Shown: positions 23,778 through 36,500 of the stretch, in pieces
Position numbering within the stretch: position 1 is the first letter of the stretch
Layout: every line of letters begins with the position of its first letter
Assembly: GCF_028476545.1 (NCBI RefSeq)
Contig: NW_026732753.1
Coordinates: 573,001 to 637,000 of the forward strand
Direction of reading: 5' to 3'
DNA from: Physella acuta
Lineage: Eukaryota; Mollusca; Gastropoda; Physidae
Length of the DNA: 64,000 nucleotides
The notes under the pieces: model-generated
Seen by the model: the letters and a program-made list of their open reading frames with translations, nothing else
Told to the model about the DNA's origin: nothing
Databases searched by the model: none
Program-made: the position numbers and the translations under genes

Positions 23778-24129
23778 AATGTAAATAATATCGCACCTCA
23801 ATAGCTGGCTAATTTTAAACAACTAGCGTACCCGTCAAGTGCGTTGATACGGCCTTAGAAGAAAGGCTGACGCAATATTTAAAGATGATTTCATCAATTC
23901 ATTATAATAGTGTGATTTTATTCGCGTGACCTTGTTTTCTTAAACGGAGTTATGTGTAAACTAAGCACGAGCTGTACATTCTTCATCCAAACTACCGCCC
24001 AGACGCCCCAGGGCGTGCTGTGTGGAAGACTTGAGTGGGCGTTGACCACCCTACTATAAAGAGGAAGTGAGGAAAAACATACTTCGGCGACCGCCTATGT
24101 GTTAGGGGCGTCGAGCTCTTGGGAGCCAC
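23778..24129. other. Unique segment
   Basis: No gene or element recognised. Confidence 0.35.
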
Positions 24130-24275
24130 CGGGTACACTACAGCAGGGGCGCCGTGTACACTACAGCAGGGGCGCCATGTACACTACAGCAGGGGCGCCG
24201 TGTACACTACAGTAGGGGCGCAGTGTACACTACAACAGGGGCGCTGGGTACACTACAGTAGGGGCGCTGTGTACA
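24130..24275. repeat. Minisatellite, CACTACAGCAGGGGCGCC
   Basis: Six 23 bp GC-rich copies. Confidence 0.9.
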
Positions 24276-24594
24276 GCCCTTTGTTCGTGTAATCAACAAA
24301 TATCGTGTGCCACCGTATCCCTAGAGTAGGGTGTTCTTTAAAACGAATGTTGCTTCATAGTGCTCACAGGGGGGGGGAAGCCTGGGGTGTCGCAGGAGGA
24401 CACGCAGATTTGATTTAGTCAAAGATTATAGTAGCCCATGGTACCCTCAGTGTCACATCTGCAGGGGCGCCGACGGATGAGTCTGATGCAGTTTTACCCT
24501 TGAACCAAGTAGTACCAATGATGCCCTAATGTAGGACGCCCAATTTACGGGCACCAAAAGCTCGGGAACAAACGTCATCTGACTTTTATTTTTA

Positions 24595-25530
24595 TACGAG
24601 CCGACCCGCGGCGTATAATTTGTGAATTCGACAGTACCACTGCTGTCACTGAAAATATTTACTTTAAAACACTATCAGTAAGTCGTTAAGGACGATAACC
24701 CCCCCCCCCCTCCTTTCCCCCAACCCCTAACACCCCCCCCCCCCCCCCCGTGAAACCAGCCTCCTCTTAGTTACCTCCCTAAGTTTAAAATCGTTTCAAA
24801 CTAAATTATCTGCCCCTAATAGCCGTCAATAAACCGGCTCTACGATTGTAAACATTTGTTGTGAACCACAGCTCACCAGACTTCCTAGAGAGGAAGAGAG
24901 GGGACTGCTAGGCGCGCTTACAGCTTGTTTTCTAACGTCTCCAAGAAGAGAATTATATATATACGAGCCGACCCGCTGCGTATCATACGCCGCTATTTAG
25001 TTGTTTTTTTTCTACTTTTCAGTAATTTATAATTTGTGAATTCGACAGTACCAATGTTGCCACTGAAAATATTTGCTTAAAAACACTAAACCCCCCTCCC
25101 CCCCCCCCCACGTGAAAGCAGCTTCCTCTTAGTTACCTCCTCTAAGTTTAAAATCGTTTCAAACTAAATTATCTGCTCCTAATAGCCGTCACCAAACCCG
25201 TCTCTGTGATTGTAAAATGTAAACAGAGTGAACACCGCTCACCAGATCATGTGGGGGTGGGGTGGGGGTGGTAGTGATGATAGTGATAGAGAGGAAGAGG
25301 GGGGACTGCAAAGGCGCGCTTGCAGCTTGTTTTCTAACTGATCCCAGAAGAGAATTATATATATAGATAGATACCGTATCTGAAGAAAAAAATCGCACAC
25401 TGCCGGGGTGCACCCCTCCTAAGTTGAAATTAGTTTTTCGCAGAAACCTTCCCGGGAGTATTCCCATCAACTCCCCAACGTTTCATGGTGATTGGATGAA
25501 ACATGGAGACATAGATACAATTATTGTTGT
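24595..25530 (+). mobile_element. Interspersed repeat, head-to-tail dimer joined by AT tracts
   Basis: Two copies of one roughly 370 bp element (24595-24950 and 24962-25350). Each opens with CGAGCCGACCCGC, passes through TTTGTGAATTCGACAGTACC, a poly-C tract, GTTACCTCC, TTTAAAATCGTTTCAAACTA, CCTAATAGCCGTCA and GCTCACCAGA, and ends with AGAAGAGAATTATATATATA. The second copy continues into a tail with TTTCATGGTGATTGGATGAA, a layout typical of non-LTR element 3' ends. A third, diverged copy lies at 59.9 kb. Unclassified, no protein visible. Confidence 0.6.
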
Positions 25531-25644
25531 CACTATTTTGATGTTACTTGTGACATTTGCTGCGTGTAATCAATACACATGAAATGTGTAGCCGGTGACA
25601 TACTCGGCATGTGCTTCACATGCTGAAACCATTTGATAACTACA

Positions 25645-26375
25645 CAGTGTGCTAATGTCCTACACCGACCTCACAGTGTGCTAATGTCCTACACCGACCT
25701 CGCAGTGTGCTAATGTCCTACACCGACCTCACAGTGTGCTAATGTCCTACACCGACCTCACAGTGTGCTAATGTCCTACACCGACCTCACAGTGTGCTAA
25801 TGTCCTACACCGACCTCACAGTGTGCTAATGTCCTACACCGACCTCACAGTGTGCTAATGTCCTACAACAACCTCACAGTGTGCTAATGTCCTACACCGA
25901 CCTCACAGTGTGCTAATGTCCTACACCGACCTCACAGTGTGCTAATGTCCTACACCGACCTCACAGTGTGCTAATGTCCTACACCGACCTCACAGTGTGC
26001 TAATGTCCTACACCGACCTCACAGTGTGCTAATGTCCTACACCGACCTCACAGTGTGCTAATGTCCTACACCGACCTCACAGTGTGCTAATGTCCTACAC
26101 CGACCTCACAGTGTGCTAATGTCCTACACCGACCTCACAGTGTGCTAATGTCCTACACCGACCTCACAGTGTGCTAATGTCCTACACCAACCTCACAGTG
26201 TGCTAATGTCCTTAACAGACTACACAGTGTGCTAATGTCCTACACCGACCTCACAGTGTGCTAATGTCCTACACCAACCTCACAGTGTGCTAATGTCCTA
26301 CTCCAACCTCACAAAGTGCTAATGTCCTACACCAACCTCACAGTGTGCTAATGTCCTACTCCAACCTCACATTCC
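25645..26375. repeat. Minisatellite, 29 bp unit
   Basis: About 25 copies of CACAGTGTGCTAATGTCCTA plus CACCGACCT. Nearly homogeneous in the centre and diverged at the right edge. Confidence 0.95.
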
Positions 26376-27260
26376 TGTTGTCCTTCACAAACAACAGTCA
26401 AGAGTTTTGACCGCCTTGTTTCTATTTTGTGGCTGTTGAAAATCTGACTTGACATGGCAAGTTTATCGGACTTGACATGGCAAGTTTTCAGGTTTGAATA
26501 TGCTGGGCTTGTTATCCCCAGTCATCTTGTGGGCCGCCAAGTCGCCGTCCTTGTGGGCCGCCAAGTCATGGTCCTTGTGGCCCGCCAAGTCATGGTCCTT
26601 GTGGGCCGCAACCACATTCACCTTTCTACATGATAGAGGAATCGATTCCCTCTACCCCCTCCCCCTCACACCGTTGTTTCTATTCACGATTAAACTACAT
26701 TTGCTCTATAAAAGTTGAATCGATCAACATTTTGTCATTGCTTATCTAATCCATTTTGAATACATAAAGTGAATCTTCTATCAAAACAGTTTTTTTGTGT
26801 CGTTGATCGATCTACCATTGAGTGCAATAATCGTAGTTTGACGGCGTATCAAGTCGGCACGTGACCGCCATCGTACCCTGTGACGTCACAATCACCGAAC
26901 ATTATGCTGTGTCATTGCCCTTTTGTCATTAGTTTTATCATAACATACCATTATGTGTCGTCATCTTGTGGTCTAATGATCTTTTGTCGTTCTAATTTTG
27001 TCTTTACGCTTTGTCTTTATGGATGGTTTTTATGTTTGTATCAGAGTGCTATCAAAAATAAATATCTGGGAACTGCGTCACACCACTTACATCGCTACAG
27101 AAGTTTTGTTTATCTTCGGTCTACAACACTTCCTCCTTCGACCCCCCCCCCCCCCACCTCTTTACAAAAAACAATAATGCCATTGACCCAAGACTACTTC
27201 ATGACATTTTGTAGTTGAGTACTCACTACACATGTGTAGTTAGGTTGGCTAGACACGAGG
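26376..27260. other. Unique segment with a small GGGCCGCCAAGTC repeat
   Basis: Contains four 24 bp copies of GCCGCCAAGTCATGGTCCTT (26526-26612), otherwise unique. No gene recognised. Confidence 0.45.
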
Positions 27261-27263
27261 GCA

Positions 27264-28430
27264 GCTGTGTATGATGTGTACTTGGTACATTGGTTGATGT
27301 GTACTTGGTACATTGGTTGATGTGTACTTGGTACATTGATTGATGTGTACTTGGTACATTGGTTGATGTGTATTTGGTACATTGGTTGATGTGTACTTGG
27401 TACATTGGTTGATGTGTACTTGATACATTTGTTGATGTGTACATTGGTTGATTGGTTGATGTGTACTTGGTACATTGGGGATGTGTACTTGGTACATTGG
27501 TTGATGTGTACTTGGTACATTGGTTGAAGTGTACTTGGTACATTGTTTGATGTGTACTTGGTACATTGGTTGATTTGTACTTGGTACATTGGTTGATGTG
27601 TACTTGGTACATTGGTTGATGTGTACTTGGTACATTGGTAGATGTGTACTTGGTACATTGGTTGATGTGTACTTGGTACATTGGTTGATGTGTAATTGGT
27701 ATATTGGTTGATGTGTACTTGGTACATTGGTTGATGTGTACTTGGTACATTGGTTGATGTGTACTTGGTACATTGGTTGATGTGTAGGCCTACTTGGTTC
27801 ATTGGTTGATGAGTACTTGGTTCATTGGTTGATGTGTACTTGGTTCATTGGTTGATTGGTCGATGTGTACTTGGTACATTGGTTGATGTGTAGGCCTACT
27901 TGGTTCATTGGTTGATGTGTACTTGGTACATTGGTTGATGTGTACTTGGTACATTGGTTGATGTGTACTTGGTTCATTGGTTGATGTGTACTTGGTTCAT
28001 TGGTTGATTGGTTGATGTGTACTTGGTACATTGGTTGATGTGTACTTGGTACATTGGTTGATGTGTACTTGGTACATTGGTTGATGTGTACTTGGTACAT
28101 CTGTGATGTGTACTTGGTACATTGGTTGATGTGTACTTGGTTCATTGGTTGATGTGTACTTGGTACATTGATTGATGTGTACTTGGTACATTGGTTGATG
28201 TGTACTTGGTTTATTGGTTGATGTGTACTTGGTTCATTGGTTGATACATACTTGGTATATTGGTTGATACATACTTGGTATATTGGTTGATGTGTACTTG
28301 GTACATTGGTTGATACATACTTGGTATATTGGTTGATGTGTACTAAGTACATTGGATAATGTGTACGTGGTACATTGGTTGATGTGTACTAAGTACATTG
28401 GATAATGTGTACGTAGTACATCTGTGATGT
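27264..28430. repeat. Minisatellite, 23 bp unit
   Basis: About 50 copies of TTGATGTGTACTTGGTACAT plus TGG, with TTCATTGG, TAGGCCTAC and ATACATAC variants. Open frames in all three minus frames are repeat artefacts. Confidence 0.95.
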
Positions 28431-28539
28431 GTATGCGGTTGCACACAGCCCTTATAGTACACTTCCTTGTTTTAAACTGCTGATCCTTTCCTCATTTGAA
28501 GCCAAAATTAGAAAACTTGGGACACACGTCCGCTGACGA

Positions 28540-28830
28540 GCCAACGGAAGGAAATGACGTCATTTAAGTTTTCAGGCCGCAACACTTTCACGTCCGCTCA
28601 CTTCTTACAGTGCACGTGCATAGGTGGCGCCACCGTTACAAACGTCCGCGTGATATCACACCATGAGCTCGCCCCTCCACAAGTTTTTCCTTAGGTTGAT
28701 AGCGAAGGCTTTTTAAAAACTTGAACAATTGAACTAACCGATGAAGTGATTGGCTAAGGATAAAATGATTGGCTCGGGTTTGTTAATGATTGGGTGCCCC
28801 AGGCTAGCCACGCCCCTTACTGTCATGTGA
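28540..28830 (+). promoter_or_regulatory. Candidate receptor promoter region
   Basis: This is the last unique stretch before the receptor gene. It holds a CRE TGACGTCA (28555-28562), three evenly spaced inverted CCAAT boxes (ATTGG at 28749, 28768 and 28789; about 20 bp apart) and a GC box CCACGCCCC (28808-28816). No TATA box is obvious. Its position 130-400 bp upstream of a possible first exon makes it a reasonable promoter candidate. Confidence 0.35.
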
Positions 28831-28954
28831 TTCGTCTTCCACTAAAACAAATGACGTCCAGATGGAACACTGTACATAAACAAGACGGGATACTATGTTG
28901 ATAAACCATCATGTTTTGTTTCTTGCAATTTTCTTAACCTCGAGCTGAGTGTAG

Positions 28955-28985
28955 CTCACAATGTCCATCTTAGCTGCGGCCCTAG
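28955..28985 (+). other. Possible short 5' coding exon of the receptor
   Basis: An ATG at 28961 opens eight codons (Met-Ser-Ile-Leu-Ala-Ala-Ala-Leu) and ends with one extra base before GTAAGA at 28986. That phase joins exactly to the exon at 29787, which starts with two bases of a split codon, giving Asp at the join. An in-frame stop lies just upstream (28952-28954), so it is either a start or an exon beginning at 28955 after GTAG. It provides no signal peptide, which a Cache receptor should have, so the real N terminus may lie elsewhere. Confidence 0.3.
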
Positions 28986-29206
28986 GTAAGACATTGTTTA
29001 CCTTTAGCTCAGCTCACCATTGTTTACCTTTAGCTTAGCTCAGAGCCATCTTATCACTCAAAATATTAACCAACTTTTTAAAAATGCAGCAACACGTCAT
29101 ACAGCTGTCGGAGAGGAGTTGTTCTGGGTGTGTGGAGGGGGGGGGGGGAGGCGTGTGTGTGTGTGGGGGGGGGGGGGGGGTGTAGGTCCCAGAGCTCACC
29201 CATTAC

Positions 29207-29663
29207 CTAGTTACTGGCTCAGTCACATTCACCTTAGCTCCTACTGGCTCAGTCACATTCACCTTAGCTCCTACTGGCTCAGTCACATTCACATTAGCTC
29301 CTGCTGGCTCAGTCACATTCACCTTAGCTCCTACTGGCTCAGTCCCATTCACATTAGCTCCTGCTGGCTCGGTCCCATTCACCTTAGCTCCTACTGGCTC
29401 AGTCACATTCACCTTAGCTCCTGCTGGCTCAGTCACATTCACCTTAGCTCCTGCTGGCTCAGTCACATTCACCTTAGCTCCTACTGGCTCAGTCACATTC
29501 ACATTAGCTCCTACTGGCCCAGTCACATTCACCTTAGCTCCTGCTTGCTCAGTCACATTCACCTTAGCTCCTACTGGCTCAGTCACATTCACCTTAGCTC
29601 CTACTGGCTCAGTCACATTCACATTAGCTCCTACTGGCTCAGTCACATTCACCTTAGCTCCTG
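29207..29663. repeat. Minisatellite, 30 bp unit
   Basis: About 15 copies of CTACTGGCTCAGTCACATTC plus ACCTTAGCTC. Its 30 bp period keeps frames open on both strands, producing false ORFs. Confidence 0.94.
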
Positions 29664-29786
29664 CAATAGGCAAAACGTTTGGTTCCCCTTAGCTCAGTCA
29701 TAACCTTGACCTTTCTTCCTCTATCTTTTATTATTTATTCCTGATAGATTTCCTCCGTATTTTAGTCTCCATTTCTTTCTGATCAG

Positions 29787-30328
29787 ACCAGATCAAAGCG
29801 GTCAAGCTGGCCTTGGACTATGTCCGCTCCGTGGATAAGAACAAGTGCACGGGCGGCACCAACCAGACGCTGACCCTGATCTTTGACCACAACCCCTGGG
29901 TCCAGTACACGGAGCCCGCCCTCCGGACAGCCAACTTCCTGTCGGCCATGATGGCGCTAGAGGGGAACTTGTCCCGCATCACTGACCACATGTTTTACAC
30001 AATGGTAACACATTTCTCGCATCACTGACCACATGTTTTACACAATGGTAACACATTTCTCGCATCACTGACCACATGTTTTACACAATGGTAACACATT
30101 TCTCGCATCACTGACCACATGTTTTACACAATGGTAACACATTTCTCGCATCACTGACCACATGTTTTACACCATGGTAACACATTTCTCGCATCACTGA
30201 CCACATGTTTTACACCATGGTAACACATTTCTCGCATCACTGACCACATGTTTTACACAATGGTAACACATTTTTCACGTTTTCTTCATAAACACACACA
30301 AACACACACACACACACCCCTGCCCATA

Positions 30329-30403
<75 letters not shown>

Positions 30404-30406
30404 TTA

Positions 30407-30505
<99 letters not shown>

Positions 30506-33500
30506 GTCTATCGTCTATGTGTATATGGGTTTGTCTTTTATGCCATAATGTCCCCTCATTATAATGTCGACGTGCTGCGGGTAGGGGCAGTGCCCACTGA
30601 GGAGATGCCTGAAAGAAACTGCCTGGAGTTTGTGTGCTGTTATGCTGCAGGGGTTTCCCCTTTCCAACCAGTGGCTGCCACGACAGCCCTGCCTCACCCC
30701 TGGGGTCGATCTACCTGACCCCGAGGAGGGGGTTTAACGTACACTCGAGTTTTTTCCTCATGCAATATGCCTTAGTTATTACAATAACGATAGCGCTACG
30801 TGTAGACAAAAAAGTAGGTCAGGCGTCTAAAAATACATCATTGGTAACAATCGAATGTCCTTGAGTTTCAGTTCATCTGAGGTCGCAGCAACGCGCGCGA
30901 CGTGTACGCCAGTGTTTGATATTATGATAATACTTTTACCATCCCACCTCAGCTTAACCACATGTTTTCATATACTGATTGAGACAATCAATAGATTGAT
31001 TGAGACAATCAATAGATTGATTGTTTATTGATGTTTGCAATCAGTCGTGTCAACCAAACACCTTGACTGGCCAATCAGAGTTCAGATTTTTAACACGCCC
31101 ATCATTAGCAGATGTGCCAATTAGAACAAGTCAAAACTCAAATGATGTAGGTTCCAGTATTTTCTTCAAATCAACAAAGTACATTGTGCAGCCCGATGTA
31201 CTTCTATACGAGGTTGTGTGGCCTTGACATTTACATATGCTTTAATTAAGAACTCCAAGTGTAAAAAGCCGAGAAGATAATTAGCGATGACAAGGACAAC
31301 AAATGTGTTTTTGCCCAGTTACACTTGAAGAAAAGATTGGTGGAAGTCAAGTAATTTTGGCAGTTTGTTCAAATGTTTTATTTACACCAATTAAAACCGC
31401 GAGATACACTGACATAATACAAACGATGATACAAAAAGCGCCAAATTAGAAAAAAAAACAAAAAACGATCACTAATTTTAGAAGAATCCTGCGGAACCCC
31501 CATGAGTTCACTTATTTGGTGCCCCTGTCCTTTGTTTTCTGTGTCGTACATTAGGTTAGTGGGCACTTTGTGATCGTTAGTGGGCACTTTGTGATGATCC
31601 CTCGATGAGTGAGTGCATTTGTCAGCAAATTGTACGACACAGGTAAACTGACACACCTTTTGTTTGGCACCTGAGACGTGCCACCATCTTTGTTTATTCT
31701 AACCGTGTACACGACACGCCCACACGTCTCCCCCCCCCCCCTCCCATCAGGTGCGGACGAACGTCCACGGGGACACGATTATCTACGGGTCGGCCATCGC
31801 GGTAGAGCCCGGGGTGGTGGCCGGCAAACCCAAGTTCTGCCCCTACGCCTACAACAACCGGACCAGCCGGACCGTGACGGCCATAGACATCGCCATCAAC
31901 TACGACTACCGCACCAACGACACGGAGTGGTACAACGGCGTCGTGCTCAAGGACAGGTCCAACATCACCATAGACAGGGACGTCATCTCGCTCAAGTAAG
32001 CTCTGTGGGCCACATGGTGTATGTTGTAACGTGTGTGTTGTATGTGATGACGTGAGTTGTATGTTGTGCGGCGTGACGTATATTGAATGCAGATCTTCCT
32101 TACGTCCCCAGCCAAACAGACCGGTACGTCTACCAGCCAGTGGCCAGCTATAACGACGGCTACTGGACCTATCCGTACTTTGATTGTGGGGGAGGCAACA
32201 TATGGATGTCCACATACTCTGCTCCGATTATGTCCCTTGTCAATGGAACCATTCACTTTCAGTAAGTTCTACCTTAGTCAGGAGATGGAAACATCGCGTC
32301 AAATAACTCTTTTGATGCGTCGTTGTTTCATCTGTTGTTAAAACAAGGTCCAACGATATGTAAAAATTGTTTATTTAGATGAGAGATCAAGAGTATTCAG
32401 TCAAAGTTTGGTCTGTGTACAGTGGTGAACAATTTTAGTCGCACACACGTCACACATCTGTCAGACAGCAACACGTCACACAGCTGGCAGACAGCAACAC
32501 GTCACACAGCTGTCAGACAGCAACACGTCACACAGCTGTCAGACAGCAACACGTCACACAGTAACACGTCACACCCAACAGCCTATAATGTTCACGGAAT
32601 CATCCTCCAGCCAGCTCACCGACCAAGTAAGAAAATTGTTTCCCAGATGGATCTAACAAAGTGGCCAGAAAACTTAAAAGGAAATCAGTAAAAATGGCGT
32701 CCGTCTGACAGAATAAAGCAAAGCTCTACGGATTTATTTTTTGTGGCACTTGCTTACGTCACTGATGTGAGTGTTGTAACACGCATGTGAGCCGAGTATA
32801 TAAACTGCTCAATCTGACAAGTGAAGTGGCTACATGCACGGGTAGCTCGTGGCTACACACAGGTAGCCCATGGCTACACACAGGTAGCCCTTGTTGATAC
32901 ACGGATGTGTAATGATTAAATAGTGGAATGAGAAAATGGAAATTGAAAATTTTTGTGGATAAAAGCATCGATTCTAGTTTTATTTTTTAAAAAATTGACT
33001 GAACAAACAAGGAGCCTTGAGATCAGAATTATTGGCGTTTGTTGATCTCACTACTACATTTTTTACTTTGCTGCTCAAACATATGTCCACACATAGCGGC
33101 CTAGCCCACACGTAGCGGCCTAGCCCACACATAGCGGCCTAGCCCACTAACCAGCCCGACACCCCTCTAATGCTGACCCTCCTCCCCAGGGGCGTGGCCA
33201 CTATAGACATCGAGCTGACCAACCTGGACATCAACCAGTGTGACCCCAACGGCACGGAAGGTTCCCAGGCCTTCGACATCTTCCGTGGGACGCACAGTTG
33301 CCAGGCAACCACCTACGTGAGTCATGTGGCCAGGCATCAGCCACGAGTAGACAACTCTAGCATGTTAGACAACTCATGTTAGACAACTCTGTCACGTTAG
33401 ACAACTCTGTCATGTTAGACAACTCATGTTAGACAACTCTGTCACGTTAGACAACTCTGTCATATTAGACAACTCTGTCACGTTAGACAACTCTGTCATG

Positions 33501-36500
33501 TTAGACAACTGTCACGTTAGACAACTCTGTCACGTTAGACAACTCTGTCATGTTAGACAACTCTGTCACGTTAGACAACTCTGTCATGTTAGACAACTCA
33601 TGCTAGACAACTCTGTCACGTTAGACAACATTTAGTCACATGTTCCCACTGACGTTGATGTGCTAATGACCCCCATCTCCCCCCCCCCCCCCCCCCCCAG
33701 TGCGAACCCCTGCAGCTGGGGTTCCGTGCAGGATCCTACCTGTGCAAGTGTCTGGACGGCTACTACTTCCCCGACACGTCATCCAGCCTGAGGGCCTACC
33801 GAGGGGCGGACATCGAGGCGTTCTTCGAGTCCAGCACTGGCTCGGTCACCCCCGGACAGGTGAGTACATAACATTTGGGTCACCGCCGGACAGGTGAGTA
33901 CATAACATTTGGGTCACCGCCGGACAGGTGAGTACATAACATTTGGGTCACCGCCGGACAGATGAGTACATAACATTTGGGTCACCGCCGGACAGGTGAG
34001 TACATAACATTTGGGTCACCGCCGGACAGGTGAGTACATAACATTTGGGTCACCGCCGGACAGGTGAGTACATAACATTTGGGTCACCGCCGGACAGGTG
34101 AGTACATAACATTTGGGTCACCGCCGGACAGGTGAGTACATAACATTTGGGTCACCGCCGGACAGGTGAGTACATAACATTTGGGTCACCGCCGGACAGG
34201 TGAGTACATAACATTTGGGTCACCGCCGGACAGGTGAGTACATAACATTTGGGTCACCGCCGGACAGGTGAGTACATAACATTTGGGTCACCGCCGGACA
34301 GGTGAGTACATAACATTTGGGTCACCGCCGGACAGGTGAGTACATAACATTTGGGTCACCGCCGGACAGGTGAGTACATAACATTTGGGTCACCGCCGGA
34401 CAGGTGAGTACATAACATTTGGGTCACCGCCGGACAGGTGAGTACATAACATTTGGGTCACCACCGGACAGGTGAGTAGATAACATTTGGGTCACCGCCG
34501 GACAGGTGAGTACATAACATTTGGGTCACCGCCGGACAGGTGAGTACATAACATTTGGGTCACCGCCCGACAGGTGAGTACATAACATTTGGGTCACCGC
34601 CGGACAGGTGAGTACATAACATTTGGGTCACCGCCGGACAGGTGAGTACATAACATTTGGGTCACCGCCGGACAGGTGAGTACATAACATTTGGGTCACC
34701 GCCGGACAGGTGAGTACATAACATTTGGGTCACCGCCGGACAGGTGAGTACATAACATTTGGGTCACCGCCGGACAGGTGAGTGCATAACATTTGACATC
34801 TGGAAGTCTGTTGTCTCCCCCCCACCCACCCCCACATCAATGTTGTCCGTTCTGCTAGTTTGGTGTTGCTAGTGTTGCAGGTTGGTAACCCACTAGAACT
34901 AACCCTCTCCTCACCCCCCCCCTCTAGTTCCAGTGCCTGAAGTGTCCCCGGGGGTGCGACACGTGTGTTGATGCCAGCCCGTGTCTGTTCCAGATCAACT
35001 TTGCCGTCCAGGCCTTCATGGTCTTCATCATCAGCGTCATGATCGTCGCCTGCCTCGTCGTTATCGCCGTCATCGTCAAGTACAGGAAGGAGTTGGTGAG
35101 ACATCATAGATATATGACATGTGACACATGCCGTACATACATGACATGTGACACATGCCGTAGATACATGACATGTGACACATGCCGTACATACATGACG
35201 TGACATTTGACACATACCACAGATACATTTATGATATGTGACATATGACACATGCCGTAGAAACATGACATGTAACACATGCCGCAGATACATGACATGT
35301 GACACATGCCGTAGATACATGACATGTGACACATGCCGTAGATACATGACATGTGACACATGCCGTACATACATGACGTGACATTTGACACATACCACAG
35401 ATACATTTATGATATGTGACATATGACACATGCCGTAGAAACATGACATGTAACACATGCCGCAGATACATGACATGTGACACATGCCGTAGATACATGA
35501 CATGTGACACATGCCGTAGATACATGACATGTGACACATGCCGTAGATACATGACATGTGACACATGCCGTAGATACATGACATGTGACACATGCCGTAG
35601 ATACATGACATGTGACACATGCCGTAGATACATGACATGTGACACATGCCGTAGATACATGACATGTGACACATGCCGTTGATACATGACATGTGACACA
35701 TGCCGTAGATACATGACATGTGACACATGCCGTAGATACATGACATGTGACACATGCCGTTGATACATGACATGATATTTGACACATGCCGTAGATACAT
35801 GACATGTGACATTTGACACATGTACATACATGACATATGCCATTGAACTATTCAAGTTGAACTAGTTTCCAGCATCTTAAAACATCTTCTACTGTTTCAG
35901 GTTATAAAGACAGCCAGCCCAATATTTCTATTGCTTATGTGTGTCGGTGCTATCCTCATGTGTGCCAGTGTAAGTAGGTGGTGGTATACATCATGGTGTG
36001 GTTGGTGGTATACATCATGTGTGCCAGTGTAAGTAGGTGGTGGTATACATCATGGTGTGGTTGGTGGTATACATCATGTGTGCCAGTGTAAGTAGGTGGT
36101 GGTATATAGCATGTGTGTCGGTGCTATCCTCATGTGTGCCAGTGTAAGTAGGTGGTGGTATACAGCATGTGTGGTTGGTGGTATCCTCATGTGTGCTAGT
36201 GTAAGTAGGTGGTGGTATACATCATGTGTGTCGGTGCTATCCTCATGTGTGCCAGTGTAAGTAGGTGGTGGTATACATCATAGTGTGGTTGGTAGTATAC
36301 ATCATGGTGTGGTTGGTGGTATACATCATGGTGTGGTTGGTGGTATACATCATGGTGTGGTTGGTGGTATACATCATGGTGTGGTTGGTGGTATACATCA
36401 TGGTGTGGTTGTTGGTATACATCATGGTGTGGTTGGTGGTATACATCATGGTGTGGTTGGTGGTATACATCATGGTGTGGTTGGTGGTATACATCATGGT

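Noticed and set aside
29203-29673. Open frames on both strands over a 30 bp repeat, resembling a repetitive structural protein
   Set aside because: The period is a multiple of three, so frames stay open by default; no start context, splice fit or family match.
32083-32111. Acceptor at 32092 for receptor exon 3
   Set aside because: It would break the reading phase with exon 2; the acceptor at 32111 has a better pyrimidine tract and keeps the frame.
34730-35836. 368-codon minus-strand Cys/Met/His-rich frame
   Set aside because: Antisense translation of the intron 6 array plus the receptor TM1 exon; no independent support.
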